In this document: in pieces, positions 16,829-26,231 of the stretch
How positions within the stretch are numbered: the first letter of the stretch is position 1
Layout of the letters: each line of letters opens with the position of its first letter
Assembly (NCBI GenBank): GCA_039922435.1
Contig: JBDTES010000025.1
Coordinates: forward strand, 1 to 45,535
Direction of reading: 5' to 3'
Length of the DNA stretch: 45,535 nt
Source: JBDTES01 sp039922435
Lineage (GTDB): Bacteria; Patescibacteriota; Saccharimonadia; Saccharimonadales; UBA4665
Position numbers and translations under genes: made by a program
Notes under the pieces: model-generated
What the model was told of the DNA's origin: nothing
Seen by the model: only the letters and a program-made list of their open reading frames with translations
Databases searched by the model: none

Positions 16829-16856
16829 TTGCATCGGTTGGTGTATCTGTTATAAT
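16829..16856 (+). promoter_or_regulatory. Promoter of the giant surface protein
   Basis: TTGCAT (16829-16834), a 16-bp spacer and TATAAT (16851-16856) lie about 50 bp before the GTG start. Unlike several neighbours, this gene should have a 5' leader of about 44 nt. Confidence 0.65.
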
Positions 16857-16906
16857 CACAAGCGATATAGGTGTTAACATAGGGCAGTTTTAAAAGGCTC
16901 AAATTT

Positions 16907-19900
16907 GTGAGGATACTCTCCAGAATATTACTATTTATCAAAGGTATAATCTTCTATGCGTTTGATTGGGTTATTTATTTAATAAAGCTTATCAGGCGGC
17001 AAGCTTTACCTGTTTTAAAACGTTTAACGTTTGGTGTAGCTACGAACCTGGTTGCTATGATAGGCGATGCTATCAGGGGTGTTGCGTCGGTTCATCGGCA
17101 TCTTTGTAAGAATTGGCGGTTTTATAACAAATTGATGAGTCAAGAGCATAGACGGTTAGCAACCACTATGGCAACTACTCTTTCGGTGGCCGTGATTGCT
17201 CTACTAGTAATAGCCAATGGGTCGCACGCTAGGGCTAGTGGTGATTTGACTAAGAGTTGGGATTTTTCGGATGCTTCGCAGTTTAATCTTGATAGTGGTG
17301 TTGAGGCCTATGGTTCAGCGGTTCGTCTAAAAGCCCAGAACTATACAACTGACGCCAATACGATGGCGCTATTTCATTTTGATGAATCAAATGGCACGGC
17401 TGTGAGTGACAGTTCGGGTAATAGCAATAACGGCGTGGCATCTAACGCGGCATTTGATTCAGGTAATCTCAATAATGGTCTTAGTTTTAATGGCCATGAT
17501 TCTAGCGTTAGTGTGCCGAATTCATCGTCGCTGGCTTTGATTCAAAAAAATTCTATCGAAGCCTGGACGAAGCTGAATAGTAATCTTTCGGCTGGTAATT
17601 CGTATCACCGTCAGAGTATTGTCGATAAGGGTGATTATCAGCTCTATTATGATAACGAAACCGGCAAGGTTGCTTATGAGCTAGCTGACAAAAATGCCAC
17701 CCAGTGGTCACAGGCTGGTGGCAATGACATAGCTGGTAGTTGGGACCAGAATGGTAAATTATCGGTTAATGCCGAGGTTAAGATGGGCTCCAATGTCTAT
17801 GCCGGTATAGGTGTGACAACTGGTGATGCTGAAGTTTGGATGTGGAATGGCACTACTTGGACCAAAATTGGTGGTGGCCCGGATTCTGTAAACGGTAGCT
17901 GGGATAGTAATACTTACGAGGGTGTCTACTCGCTGGCCACAGATGGGGCTAATCTGTACGCAGGTCTCGGTCTAACCGGTGGTGATGCTGAAGTTTGGAT
18001 GTGGAATGGTACGACTTGGGCCAAAATTGGTGGCGATGGTGTTAATAATGGCTGGACTATTAACTACGAAGAAGTCTGGTCGATGGATTATTACTCCGGG
18101 AAACTGTATGCCGGGCTGGGAAGCTCGCGTGGTGATGCTGAAGTTTGGCAATGGAGTGGCTCAACTTGGACAAAGATTGGTGGTGATAGTATTAATGGTG
18201 GTTGGGACTCTAATGCTGAGATGGTGGCCTCTCTAACTAATGATGGGACTAATTTGTACGTTGGCCTAGGGCTTACTGCCGGTGATAGTGATGTCTGGAT
18301 GTGGGATGGTACTTCCTGGGCCAGGATTGGTGGCAATGGCCTGAATAGTAGCTGGGGAGCCACGATCGAGTCGGTAAGATCACTTCGATATTTTGGTGGG
18401 AAACTGTATGCTGGCATTGGTGACTCGCGTGGTGACGCTGAAGTTTGGCAATGGAGTGGCTCAACTTGGACCAAAATTGGTGGTGATGGGTCTCATGGGG
18501 GTTGGCCAACTGATACATACGAGCAAGTTGCCTCATTTGCTTATGATGGTTCGAATTTATATGTAGGGCTCGGAATTAGCAACGGTGACGGTGAGGTTTG
18601 GATGTGGAACGGTACGGCTTGGACCAAAATTGGTGGTGATAGTCTCAATAACGGCTGGACGACTGCTCAGGGTGATACTGTTAATACGCTACTTTTTGAT
18701 AGTGGCAAACTCTATGCTGGACTATACGACTCGGCCGGTGACGGCTTGGCCTACACTTGGGACGGCAGTTCGTGGACGCTAATGGGGGGCGGCTATGTCA
18801 ACAATAGTTGGGGCTTTTATGGTTTTAGCGCCGTCCAGGTTATGCAGAACGTTGGTGATTATATGTATGCCGGTATGGGTAATACGTCCGGTGCGGCCGT
18901 AGTCTGGCGCTACGATGGCACAACTTGGAAATTAATCGGCGGTCAGGGCGTAAACAATAGTTGGGCACCAAACACCTATGAGCAAGTTATGAGTATGGCG
19001 AGCTACAATGGTCATTTAATAGTTGGACTTGGTACAGGCATGGGGGATGGTGAGGTCTGGGAATGGAATGGGACGAGCTGGTCGCAAATTGGTGGTGACA
19101 GCCTGAATGGCGGCTGGACCACGACTATCGAGGAAGTTGATTCGATGGCTGCTTACGGTGGTTATCTGTACGCGGGTTTGGGTAGTGGTAACGGCGACGG
19201 TCAGGTTTGGCGCTATGACGGTATTAGCTGGACCAAAATTGGTGGGACCAATCTTAATAGTGGTTGGGGGACGACTTATTACAATGTTTATTCATTAGCT
19301 GTCTATAACGGTAATTTAGTGGCTGGACTTGGTCGGATTACTGGTGAGGGCGAAGTTTGGTCTTGGAACGGGACCAGTTGGTCACAAATTGGCGGTGACG
19401 GAATCTCGAGTAGCTGGGGGACTACTACCTATCAGAGCGTTGAGTCATTAATAATCTATAATGGTGATTTGTACGCTGGTACTGGTAATACAACCGGAGC
19501 GGGTGCACTATGGCGATACAATGGTACTAGCTGGGCAGAGATTGGTGGTGATGACATAAATGGTAGTTGGACAAGTGGTACGTACGAGAAAGTTAAGACA
19601 TTAGCAGTCTACAACGGTGACCTCTACGCTGGCCTGGGCAATTCGGCCGGTGATGGCGAGGCTTGGAAGTACGACGGCAGCTCTTGGTTAAAAGTTGGTG
19701 GGAATGGTCTAAATTCCGGCTGGTCAAGTGGCGTCGAGGAAGTTGAATCGTTTAGTGCCTACAAAGGCAAGTTCTATGCTGGTACCGGCCTGAGCACTAA
19801 TGCGGATGATCTGGTTTGGGTGATGGGTAATAATGCCTTTCTGCAGTCAACTAAGTCTAGCTTCGATACTAACTGGCACCATATCGCTGCTACCTATGAT

Positions 19901-22900
19901 GGCTCAACAATGAAGATTTATATTGACGGGACCTTGGACGCCTCAAAGTCGGCGACCGTAAGTATGCCACAGTCTGGGTTACCGCTTCTGATTGGTACTA
20001 GCTATGGTGGCCGTGAATATGGTAAGCCAGCTTCGTATTTTGACGGTAAGATTGACGAACTTAGGATCAGCGACATTGCGCGAACTAACTTTACTATAAA
20101 TCCATATTCAACTACCGCTCAGACAATTACGCTCAAATCGCCAGTTTGGCAAAACGGTGTTTGGCACTTTGATACGATGTCCGATAATGAGACGGCCAAT
20201 GGTGGAACGGTAACTTATCGTTTATCCAACGACGCTGGTAATACTTGGCAGTACTGGGATGGTTCGGCCTGGGGTACGTCTAGTAATGCCTCACAGTCAA
20301 ACGATGTAACAACAATTAGTGACAATATTTTTACTTTCCCAACCACTATAAATGGATTAGAGTGGCAAGCTGTGCTGGCTGGCAATGGAAACCAGCAAGT
20401 CACGCTGAACTCAGTGGGGGCCACAGCTTCGTCGGATGTAGTTGCTCCATCGGCAAATGCTACTAATATTGTAGCGAGCAAGACTAAGGCTGGCTCGGCC
20501 TTGCCAGCAAATGGCTGGACGAACAGTAGTTCTCCAGACTTTAATTGGACAGCTGGTAGTGATGGTCAATCTGGCGTGAAGGGTTATTGCTTATACTTGG
20601 GGACAGATAATGCAGCTGATCCAATTACGACCAAAGGAATGCTAGGTACCTCACCAACTGAAACCGGTGGTAGCTGTCAATTTGAGGTGGCGGGAACCGA
20701 GCTTGATTTGTCTCATAGTGGATATTTGGCATCAGCCTTTACAACTTCAAATGCACCCTATTATTTGCTGATTAAAACTATCGATAATGCCGGGAACCTT
20801 AGCGCTTCGACCGCTAGTTTTGCCTTTAAGTTTGACAATACCCCGCCGACTAACCCTGGTTTTATATCTGGCCCGTCGGGCTTTATAAATACTAAAAGCG
20901 TGACATTGACCTGGCCGACATCTGGTAATGGGGCACCACTCGACAATAATTCCGGTCTAGCTGGACTTCAGTATAAAATCGATAATTCTCCTTGGTATGG
21001 CGCTAATCACAGTGGTACCGGCACAAACTCCGATCTCCTGCCGAATAGTGGTAACTATACGACAGTCGACCCACCAGATTTTGGTAATTTAGTCGACGGT
21101 GTTAATACGGTTTATTTCAGGACTTGGGATAACGCCGGCAATGTAACCCCAACCTATACGTCGGCAGCTTTAAAGATTAATACCTCTGGGGCTCCATCTG
21201 AACCTCAGAGTCTAAGCGTAAATCCAACTTCTAATACAACCAACTCGTTTGCCTTTAGCTGGGATCCTCCAGCCACATATGTTGGTGATGTCGATAATAT
21301 ATCCTATTGCTACACTATTAACACTACACCGTCGACTTCGAACTGTACTTTTACGTCTAAGGGGACAACTAGCTTGGGTGCCGGACCCTATGCGACTCAG
21401 CCTGGTACGAATACTTTTTATGTAGTGGCTAAAGATGAATCTAGTAATATAAATTATGCTAGTTTTAGTAGTATTAATTTCTCAGCTAATACGCCTTCGC
21501 CGGGCGTTCCCTTGAACACTGATATCGTCGATGTCTCTATTAAGTCCACTAATAAATGGCGGTTGGCTCTGACCTGGGATGAGCCGACTAACGCCGGAGC
21601 TGGTATTAGTAAGTATAAAGTTTTTCGGTCAACTGATGATTCCAATTTTAGCCAAGTCGGTAGCAGTTCTAGCACAACCTATATAGATGCTGGGCTGGGT
21701 CAAATTCAGTACTATTACTATGTTGTGGCCTGTGATAGCACCAATAATTGTGGAGCCCAGAGCTCGGTGGTTAGTGATTTTCCAACAGGCAAATTTACGG
21801 CTCCAGCCAACTTGGTAGCCGATCCGGTTGTCAGTGACATAACTACTCGCAAGGCAATAGTTTCGTGGAGTACAGATCGTCCTAGTGATTCTAAGATTGC
21901 GCTTGGCACTGAGAGTGGTAAATATAATCCTTCGGAGATTGCTAATTCAGCGCAGGTCAGTGCTCATAGTATTGAACTAGATAATCTTAGCGCCGGTACA
22001 ACCTACTATTTTATAGCCAAGTGGACCGATGGTGACGGTAACACCGGTAAGACTCAAGAATATACCTTTAAAACTGCACCGCCACCTTCACTAGGAGAAG
22101 TTTCATCAGCCCAGGTTACGCTGTCGTCAGCAACGATTCAATTTACCTCCACTAACGCTAATAGGGTCGATGTTTATTACGGACCGACGGCAGCCTTTGG
22201 GGGCGTCCAAACTATCAATACTTCAAGTAGTCAATCGAGCTACAATGTACCATTAACTGATCTTACTGACGGAACTAAGTATCTATACAAGCTAGTTACC
22301 TACGATTCGGATGGTAATTCATACGATGGTAACACGGCTAGCTTTATGACACCGGCCCGACCGCACATTAGTAATTTGCGCTTTCAGCCGATTGACGGCA
22401 AGCCAACTTCGACTCAGCAGGTCACTTGGGATACTAACGTGGCATCAGATTCGACGATTAGCTACGGCGTAGTCGGTGTACCGGGAGCGGATGTCCATTC
22501 TGAGGGCTTAGTAACATCTCACAGTGTTATCATATCCGATTTAGCCGATGACAGTGAGTACTTCTTAGTGGCTCAATCGCGTGATGCAAGCGGCAACTTG
22601 GCGACTTCCGATCGACAATTGTTCCACACAGCGCTTGATACTAGGCCGCCGAAGATTAGTAACGTTTCAGTTCAGCCATCGATCCGTGGTAATGGCGCCG
22701 AGGCTCGTGGTCAAATAATAGTATCATGGTCGACAGATGAGCCAGCTACAAGCCAGGTGGCTTACGCTGCCGGGACCAGTTCTGATACTTCTCAGACGAC
22801 GTCCGAGGATGGAAGCTTGAGTTTTGAGCACGTCGTAATTGTCTCTAATCTGCCAACCTCAAAAGTTTATAGTATAGTGCCAATTTCGAAGGATAAATCG

Positions 22901-23005
22901 GATAACACCTCTCGCGGGTCGACCCAGACCACAGTCGTGGGGAGAGCTTCGGATGATGTTATGACGATTGTTCTGAATACCCTAAGAAAGGTATTTGGGT
23001 TCTAG
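16907..23005 (+). CDS. Giant secreted or surface protein: split LamG, 14 propeller-like repeats, Fn3 modules
   Basis: The 2032-residue protein starts at GTG 16907 and has a weak AAGG upstream. A hydrophobic stretch at 8-27 and a signal-like segment at 88-105, cut perhaps after SHARA, target it to the envelope. Residues about 145-265 form the first half of a LamG/concanavalin-like domain (LFHFDESNG, GLSFNGHDSSVSV). Fourteen repeats of about 50 residues follow (265-975), then the second LamG half (WHHIAATYDG, IDELRISD; about 977-1065). Further modules are a sandwich (about 1070-1185), two Ig-like modules with WTAGSDG and FDNTPPTNPG, and about six Fn3-like modules starting near 1427, 1538, 1631, 1725, 1817 and 1912. 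No LPXTG or other sorting signal is seen. It is probably an adhesin; the ligand is unknown. Confidence 0.88.
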   Translation: MRILSRILLFIKGIIFYAFDWVIYLIKLIRRQALPVLKRLTFGVATNLVAMIGDAIRGVASVHRHLCKNWRFYNKLMSQEHRRLATTMATTLSVAVIALLVIANGSHARASGDLTKSWDFSDASQFNLDSGVEAYGSAVRLKAQNYTTDANTMALFHFDESNGTAVSDSSGNSNNGVASNAAFDSGNLNNGLSFNGHDSSVSVPNSSSLALIQKNSIEAWTKLNSNLSAGNSYHRQSIVDKGDYQLYYDNETGKVAYELADKNATQWSQAGGNDIAGSWDQNGKLSVNAEVKMGSNVYAGIGVTTGDAEVWMWNGTTWTKIGGGPDSVNGSWDSNTYEGVYSLATDGANLYAGLGLTGGDAEVWMWNGTTWAKIGGDGVNNGWTINYEEVWSMDYYSGKLYAGLGSSRGDAEVWQWSGSTWTKIGGDSINGGWDSNAEMVASLTNDGTNLYVGLGLTAGDSDVWMWDGTSWARIGGNGLNSSWGATIESVRSLRYFGGKLYAGIGDSRGDAEVWQWSGSTWTKIGGDGSHGGWPTDTYEQVASFAYDGSNLYVGLGISNGDGEVWMWNGTAWTKIGGDSLNNGWTTAQGDTVNTLLFDSGKLYAGLYDSAGDGLAYTWDGSSWTLMGGGYVNNSWGFYGFSAVQVMQNVGDYMYAGMGNTSGAAVVWRYDGTTWKLIGGQGVNNSWAPNTYEQVMSMASYNGHLIVGLGTGMGDGEVWEWNGTSWSQIGGDSLNGGWTTTIEEVDSMAAYGGYLYAGLGSGNGDGQVWRYDGISWTKIGGTNLNSGWGTTYYNVYSLAVYNGNLVAGLGRITGEGEVWSWNGTSWSQIGGDGISSSWGTTTYQSVESLIIYNGDLYAGTGNTTGAGALWRYNGTSWAEIGGDDINGSWTSGTYEKVKTLAVYNGDLYAGLGNSAGDGEAWKYDGSSWLKVGGNGLNSGWSSGVEEVESFSAYKGKFYAGTGLSTNADDLVWVMGNNAFLQSTKSSFDTNWHHIAATYDGSTMKIYIDGTLDASKSATVSMPQSGLPLLIGTSYGGREYGKPASYFDGKIDELRISDIARTNFTINPYSTTAQTITLKSPVWQNGVWHFDTMSDNETANGGTVTYRLSNDAGNTWQYWDGSAWGTSSNASQSNDVTTISDNIFTFPTTINGLEWQAVLAGNGNQQVTLNSVGATASSDVVAPSANATNIVASKTKAGSALPANGWTNSSSPDFNWTAGSDGQSGVKGYCLYLGTDNAADPITTKGMLGTSPTETGGSCQFEVAGTELDLSHSGYLASAFTTSNAPYYLLIKTIDNAGNLSASTASFAFKFDNTPPTNPGFISGPSGFINTKSVTLTWPTSGNGAPLDNNSGLAGLQYKIDNSPWYGANHSGTGTNSDLLPNSGNYTTVDPPDFGNLVDGVNTVYFRTWDNAGNVTPTYTSAALKINTSGAPSEPQSLSVNPTSNTTNSFAFSWDPPATYVGDVDNISYCYTINTTPSTSNCTFTSKGTTSLGAGPYATQPGTNTFYVVAKDESSNINYASFSSINFSANTPSPGVPLNTDIVDVSIKSTNKWRLALTWDEPTNAGAGISKYKVFRSTDDSNFSQVGSSSSTTYIDAGLGQIQYYYYVVACDSTNNCGAQSSVVSDFPTGKFTAPANLVADPVVSDITTRKAIVSWSTDRPSDSKIALGTESGKYNPSEIANSAQVSAHSIELDNLSAGTTYYFIAKWTDGDGNTGKTQEYTFKTAPPPSLGEVSSAQVTLSSATIQFTSTNANRVDVYYGPTAAFGGVQTINTSSSQSSYNVPLTDLTDGTKYLYKLVTYDSDGNSYDGNTASFMTPARPHISNLRFQPIDGKPTSTQQVTWDTNVASDSTISYGVVGVPGADVHSEGLVTSHSVIISDLADDSEYFLVAQSRDASGNLATSDRQLFHTALDTRPPKISNVSVQPSIRGNGAEARGQIIVSWSTDEPATSQVAYAAGTSSDTSQTTSEDGSLSFEHVVIVSNLPTSKVYSIVPISKDKSDNTSRGSTQTTVVGRASDDVMTIVLNTLRKVFGF
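17710..19830 (+). repeat. Array of 14 coding repeats of about 150 bp
   Basis: Each unit encodes about 50-53 residues with a consensus of W-x-x-I-G-G-D-x-x-N-x-G-W, then LYAGLG and GDAEVWxWNGTSW. I count 14 units from the first GGNDIAGSW to the last VGGNGLNSGW. The pattern of short strands with Trp/Gly turns looks like beta-propeller blades. Confidence 0.85.
18124..18187 (+). repeat. Near-identical 64-bp segment repeated exactly 300 bp later (18424-18487)
   Basis: The two segments differ at only about three bases and are exactly two repeat units apart, whereas most other units have diverged at DNA level. This points to a recent two-unit duplication or gene conversion within the array. Confidence 0.8.
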
Positions 23006-23006
23006 G

Positions 23007-23789
23007 ATGGATGGTTCGGCTAGCGTGGCAATTAAAACGAGTGCTATTGAACAGTTTTTTACGACCGGCGAAGAAACCATTAACCCGATTAAAAAGACTA
23101 GCTTTGATATTCAAACCGGTAGTTTTAATATAATTTATGGTCCGTCTGGTAGCGGTAAGTCGACACTGCTTAATATATTAACTGGCTTACAAAAGCCAAC
23201 CAACGGTACGGTTCTGTTTGATAATCAGGATGTATACAGTTTGTCATCAGATGAGCTAGCCTATTTCCGAGCTAGTAAAATTGGGCTAGTTTATCAGAGT
23301 AATTACTGGGTAAATAGTTTGAATGTCTTAGAAAATGTCTCCCTGTCGCTATATTTTATGGGCTATTCTAGGTCAAAGTCTGCCAAGATGGCGCAGGATG
23401 CCTTAGATCGAGTCAATATGTCGGGCTATGGCAAGAAAGGCCCCCAGATGTTGTCTGGAGGCGAACAGCAGCGGATTGCTATGGCTAGAGCAATCGTGAA
23501 CAACCCACCTTTTGTAGTTGCCGATGAGCCGACTGGTGCGCTCGATAGTGCTAGTGGGGATCGTATAATGAAACTTCTGCAAAGTTGCCAAGCCGATTAT
23601 GGCCAGACCGTCATACTGGTGACTCATAATATGGAATACTTACCACTAGCGGATAATTTGCTACACATTCAGGACGGAGATATCGAACAAATGGAACATT
23701 CGACAATCCACCAAACTACTAATCGACTACTGGCCGAGATGAAAAAGCGGATTGACGATTTGTCAGCCTCAAGGCAGGGTACAAAATAG
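23007..23789 (+). CDS. ABC transporter ATP-binding protein (MacB/LolD type)
   Basis: The 260-residue ATPase has Walker A GPSGSGKST (45-53), Q-loop (VYQSNYWVNSL), signature LSGGEQQR and Walker B FVVADEPTGALD followed by the H-loop (VTHNMEY). These are features of the MacB/LolD/FtsE group that drives mechanotransmission rather than classical transport. ATG 23007 is chosen: it sits 1 bp after the stop of the surface protein gene, so it is translationally coupled; a TTG at 22995 would overlap that gene. Together with the next gene it could export or release a peptide or lipoprotein, perhaps linked to the giant protein. Confidence 0.9.
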   Translation: MDGSASVAIKTSAIEQFFTTGEETINPIKKTSFDIQTGSFNIIYGPSGSGKSTLLNILTGLQKPTNGTVLFDNQDVYSLSSDELAYFRASKIGLVYQSNYWVNSLNVLENVSLSLYFMGYSRSKSAKMAQDALDRVNMSGYGKKGPQMLSGGEQQRIAMARAIVNNPPFVVADEPTGALDSASGDRIMKLLQSCQADYGQTVILVTHNMEYLPLADNLLHIQDGDIEQMEHSTIHQTTNRLLAEMKKRIDDLSASRQGTK

Positions 23790-23790
23790 T

Positions 23791-25020
23791 ATGGCTATCA
23801 AGCAAGAAGGTTCCAGGCGCACTTACGCATCTGTACCACTCCCATTACTCTTACATATAGCATGGCGGAACTTAACATTTAAGCGACTTCGAGCGCTATT
23901 AACTATTTTTGGGGTAGTCATTGGTATTGGAGCAATATTTTTCTTACTTTCGTTTGGCATTGGCCTGCAGCATTTGGTGACTCACGAAGTGGTTGGTAAT
24001 TCTTCGGTAAAATCTATTGATATTACCTCGTCTAACCCGAAATTTATTAAGCTGAATGACGATAGTGTTAATAAGATTAAGCATCTACCACACGTAGTCG
24101 AAGCTGGTGTGTCACATTCCTTTCCGGGTAGCTTGAAACTCAGCGGTAGTTCGGTTGACGGTATCGTTTATGGTGTCGACAGTGACTACCTCTCGGAATC
24201 AAATTTAGTTATATCTCATGGTAAAACGTTAGATTTTAAGAACGATAAAGAGGCCCTAATTGACCAAGCAGTTTTAGATTCAATGGGTGTTAAAGACTAT
24301 AAATCTGTCTTAGGTAAAAAAATAGTAATTACTAGTTCGTTATCTGGTAGTGGCTCATTGAAATCCAGTATTACAAACACATACACTCTGGTGGGAGTAA
24401 TAAATGATGTTGGTGGCAGCGAGGTATATGTCCCGGATAGCGTTTTCCGTAGAGCAGGTGCCTCAGATTATACACAAATGAAGCTTTTAGCTAGTGATAG
24501 TGATTCGGTGGAAGCACTTCGGGCCCAGATTGAGAGTCTTGGCTTTGCTACTAGTTCGCCAATCGATACAGTTGATCAGATAAATCAGATTTTCAAGTTT
24601 TTCAATATTATTCTAGTCGGTTTTGGCGCTATTGGTATGGTAGTAGCCGTACTTGGTATGTTTAACACCTTAACGATTTCGTTACTTGAGCGGACCAAAG
24701 AAATTGGTCTAATGATGGCTCTCGGTGGTCGCCGGAAAGATATGCGTAAACTATTCTTTTTTGAGGCTATATTGCTTTCAGTGGTAGGTGCTACTGTAGG
24801 TATTATTTTGGCGATTATAGCAGGAAAAGTAATCAATATTGTAATGAACATTATGGCGCATCGCCGTGGGGTAACCGGTAGTTTTAATCTTTTTGCGACA
24901 CCTTGGTGGTTAATCCTTGGCTCGATTAGCTTTATGGTGCTAGTCGGTATGGCGGTTGTTTATTTCCCGGCTCGTCACGCCGAGCAAACGGATCCGATTG
25001 ACGCCCTACGCCGCGAGTAG
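23791..25020 (+). CDS. MacB/FtsX-type ABC permease
   Basis: The 409-residue permease has one N-terminal membrane segment (about 33-53, ALLTIFGVVIGIGAIFFLLS), a large extracytoplasmic MacB_PCD domain (about 60-265) and three C-terminal membrane segments of the FtsX domain (starting near IILVGFGAIGMVVAVLGMF). The MALGGRRKDM coupling helix and the closing PARHAEQTDPIDALR motif are typical of MacB. ATG 23791 lies 1 bp after the ATPase stop with AAGGCAGGG upstream, giving a tight operon: surface protein, ATPase, permease. Confidence 0.9.
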   Translation: MAIKQEGSRRTYASVPLPLLLHIAWRNLTFKRLRALLTIFGVVIGIGAIFFLLSFGIGLQHLVTHEVVGNSSVKSIDITSSNPKFIKLNDDSVNKIKHLPHVVEAGVSHSFPGSLKLSGSSVDGIVYGVDSDYLSESNLVISHGKTLDFKNDKEALIDQAVLDSMGVKDYKSVLGKKIVITSSLSGSGSLKSSITNTYTLVGVINDVGGSEVYVPDSVFRRAGASDYTQMKLLASDSDSVEALRAQIESLGFATSSPIDTVDQINQIFKFFNIILVGFGAIGMVVAVLGMFNTLTISLLERTKEIGLMMALGGRRKDMRKLFFFEAILLSVVGATVGIILAIIAGKVINIVMNIMAHRRGVTGSFNLFATPWWLILGSISFMVLVGMAVVYFPARHAEQTDPIDALRRE

Positions 25021-25174
25021 TTATTCTAATTTTGGTGTATCTCAAATATAGGCTTGTTCGGGCAAGGATTCTAACCATGCAACTATTTAACTGTGTATGT
25101 AATATATTTAAGCTTATTTTCAGAGAGATAGCTTAGCATGGGCATTACTCACTTACGTTTCTAGTAAGGAGCAA

Positions 25175-25210
25175 ATGAGTAAGAATCAATGGAGGAGTAA
25201 ATATGCGTAA
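25175..25210 (+). CDS. Possible 11-aa leader peptide overlapping the next start
   Basis: AAGGAG precedes ATG 25175, opening an 11-codon ORF (MSKNQWRSKYA) whose stop overlaps the start of the winged-helix gene (ATGCGTAA). The layout would allow translational coupling or attenuation. It may also be chance; the main gene has its own GGAGGAG. Confidence 0.35.
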   Translation: MSKNQWRSKYA

Positions 25211-25460
25211 GGATTTATTAACTGAAGATTGTGCGCTGGTATTACAACAAGTTCACGAAATTGGTAAAGAGGAAGTGATGGAGTTAGCCGAGTCACTTAG
25301 GTTTGACCATAGTCGACTGCTTCATATCATTCAAGTACTTCATAACAGGGGGTTGGTGCGGATTAGTCGTACAACCCAAGGCATGTGGGTTAGCCTGAGT
25401 AGGCGGGGCTATCAGATAATCCGACAGCTCTGGCCGGAGTGGGCACCGTCACCTCGTTAA
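25203..25460 (+). CDS. Small winged-helix DNA-binding protein
   Basis: The 85-residue protein consists of one winged helix-turn-helix: helix 2-turn-helix 3 at about 24-50 (VMELAESLRFDHSRLLHIIQVL), then NRGLVRISRTTQGMWVSLS as the beta wing. It resembles the MarR/PadR class without dimerisation helices. GGAGGAG (25191-25197) precedes the ATG. It stands alone between the MacB operon and a two-component system and ends before a strong terminator. The target is unknown. Confidence 0.7.
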   Translation: MRKDLLTEDCALVLQQVHEIGKEEVMELAESLRFDHSRLLHIIQVLHNRGLVRISRTTQGMWVSLSRRGYQIIRQLWPEWAPSPR

Positions 25461-25482
25461 GTTTAGCCCATATGTGACCATA

Positions 25483-25516
25483 TCAGAAAGCCAGCTAGTA
25501 TATACCGGCTTTCTGA
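25483..25516 (+). terminator. Intrinsic terminator after the winged-helix gene
   Basis: A perfect 10-bp stem, TCAGAAAGCC (25483-25492) with GGCTTTCTGA (25507-25516), encloses a 14-nt loop and is followed by a weak T-tract. Confidence 0.7.
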
Positions 25517-25547
25517 CTGTTTAAGCTAAATCTAAGCTTCGACGACG

Positions 25548-25553
25548 TATAGT
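25548..25553 (+). promoter_or_regulatory. -10 box, leaderless, for the OmpR-type regulator
   Basis: TATAGT ends 6 nt before the ATG at 25560. The same hexamer and nearly the same spacing are found before the kinase at 15280. Confidence 0.55.
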
Positions 25554-25559
25554 AGAGAT

Positions 25560-26231
25560 ATGAGAATCCTAATTGTTGAAGATGAACATCGAATCGCCCA
25601 CGCTGTTAAAGAGGGCTTGGAGCAAGAAACTTACGCAGTAGATGTATGTTACGACGGACAAGAGGGCTATTTGGCAGCTAGTAGCGAAGATTATGATTTG
25701 GTAATCCTAGATGTCATGATGCCGAGGATGGATGGCATTGAGGTGTTACGCAAGTTGCGTGAAGAAGGTAATCATACACCAGTCCTGTTGTTGACTGCTA
25801 AGGATCAGTCTCGTGATATTGCCCATGGTCTAAATAGTGGAGCTGATGATTACCTAGCTAAACCGTTTGCTTTTGAAGTGTTACTGGCTCGGGTTCGGGC
25901 GCTACTTCGTCGGCCACATGATGTGTTAGGTGAGGTTTTAGTGGCTGGTGATTTATCACTTGATAGCATTAATCACGTCGTTAAGCGTACCGACCGTAAT
26001 ATTTTGCTTTCTGGCAAGGAATATGCGGTGTTGGAATACCTACTACGGAATCGTGGTAAGGTTCTAAGCAAGCATAATATAATGGCCCATGTCTGGGATT
26101 TTGATGCTGATATTCTGCCTAATAACGTTGAAGTATTTATAGCTTACTTACGCGCCAAAATTGATAAGCCTTTTGCTGGGCCAAGGTTAATAAAAACAAT
26201 ACGGGGCTTTGGATACAAGATTGATGCCTGA
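25560..26231 (+). CDS. OmpR/PhoB-family response regulator
   Basis: The 223-residue protein has a receiver domain (1-115) with acidic pair EDE (7-9), phospho-acceptor Asp51 in VILDVMMPRMDG and Lys in YLAKPFAFE. A C-terminal winged helix (about 125-222) carries SGKEYAVLEYLLRNRGKVLS, NNVEVFIAYLRAKID and IRGFGYKID, all diagnostic for OmpR/PhoB. It would bind direct repeats upstream of target genes. The stop overlaps the start of the cognate kinase gene. Confidence 0.94.
   Translation: MRILIVEDEHRIAHAVKEGLEQETYAVDVCYDGQEGYLAASSEDYDLVILDVMMPRMDGIEVLRKLREEGNHTPVLLLTAKDQSRDIAHGLNSGADDYLAKPFAFEVLLARVRALLRRPHDVLGEVLVAGDLSLDSINHVVKRTDRNILLSGKEYAVLEYLLRNRGKVLSKHNIMAHVWDFDADILPNNVEVFIAYLRAKIDKPFAGPRLIKTIRGFGYKIDA

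Noticed and set aside
17979..19298. Several ORFs in other frames inside the repeat array
   Set aside because: They arise from the repeated coding sequence of the giant gene and have no start signals of their own.
22995..23006. TTG start for the ABC ATPase
   Set aside because: It would overlap the surface protein gene; ATG 23007, 1 bp after the stop, fits translational coupling better.
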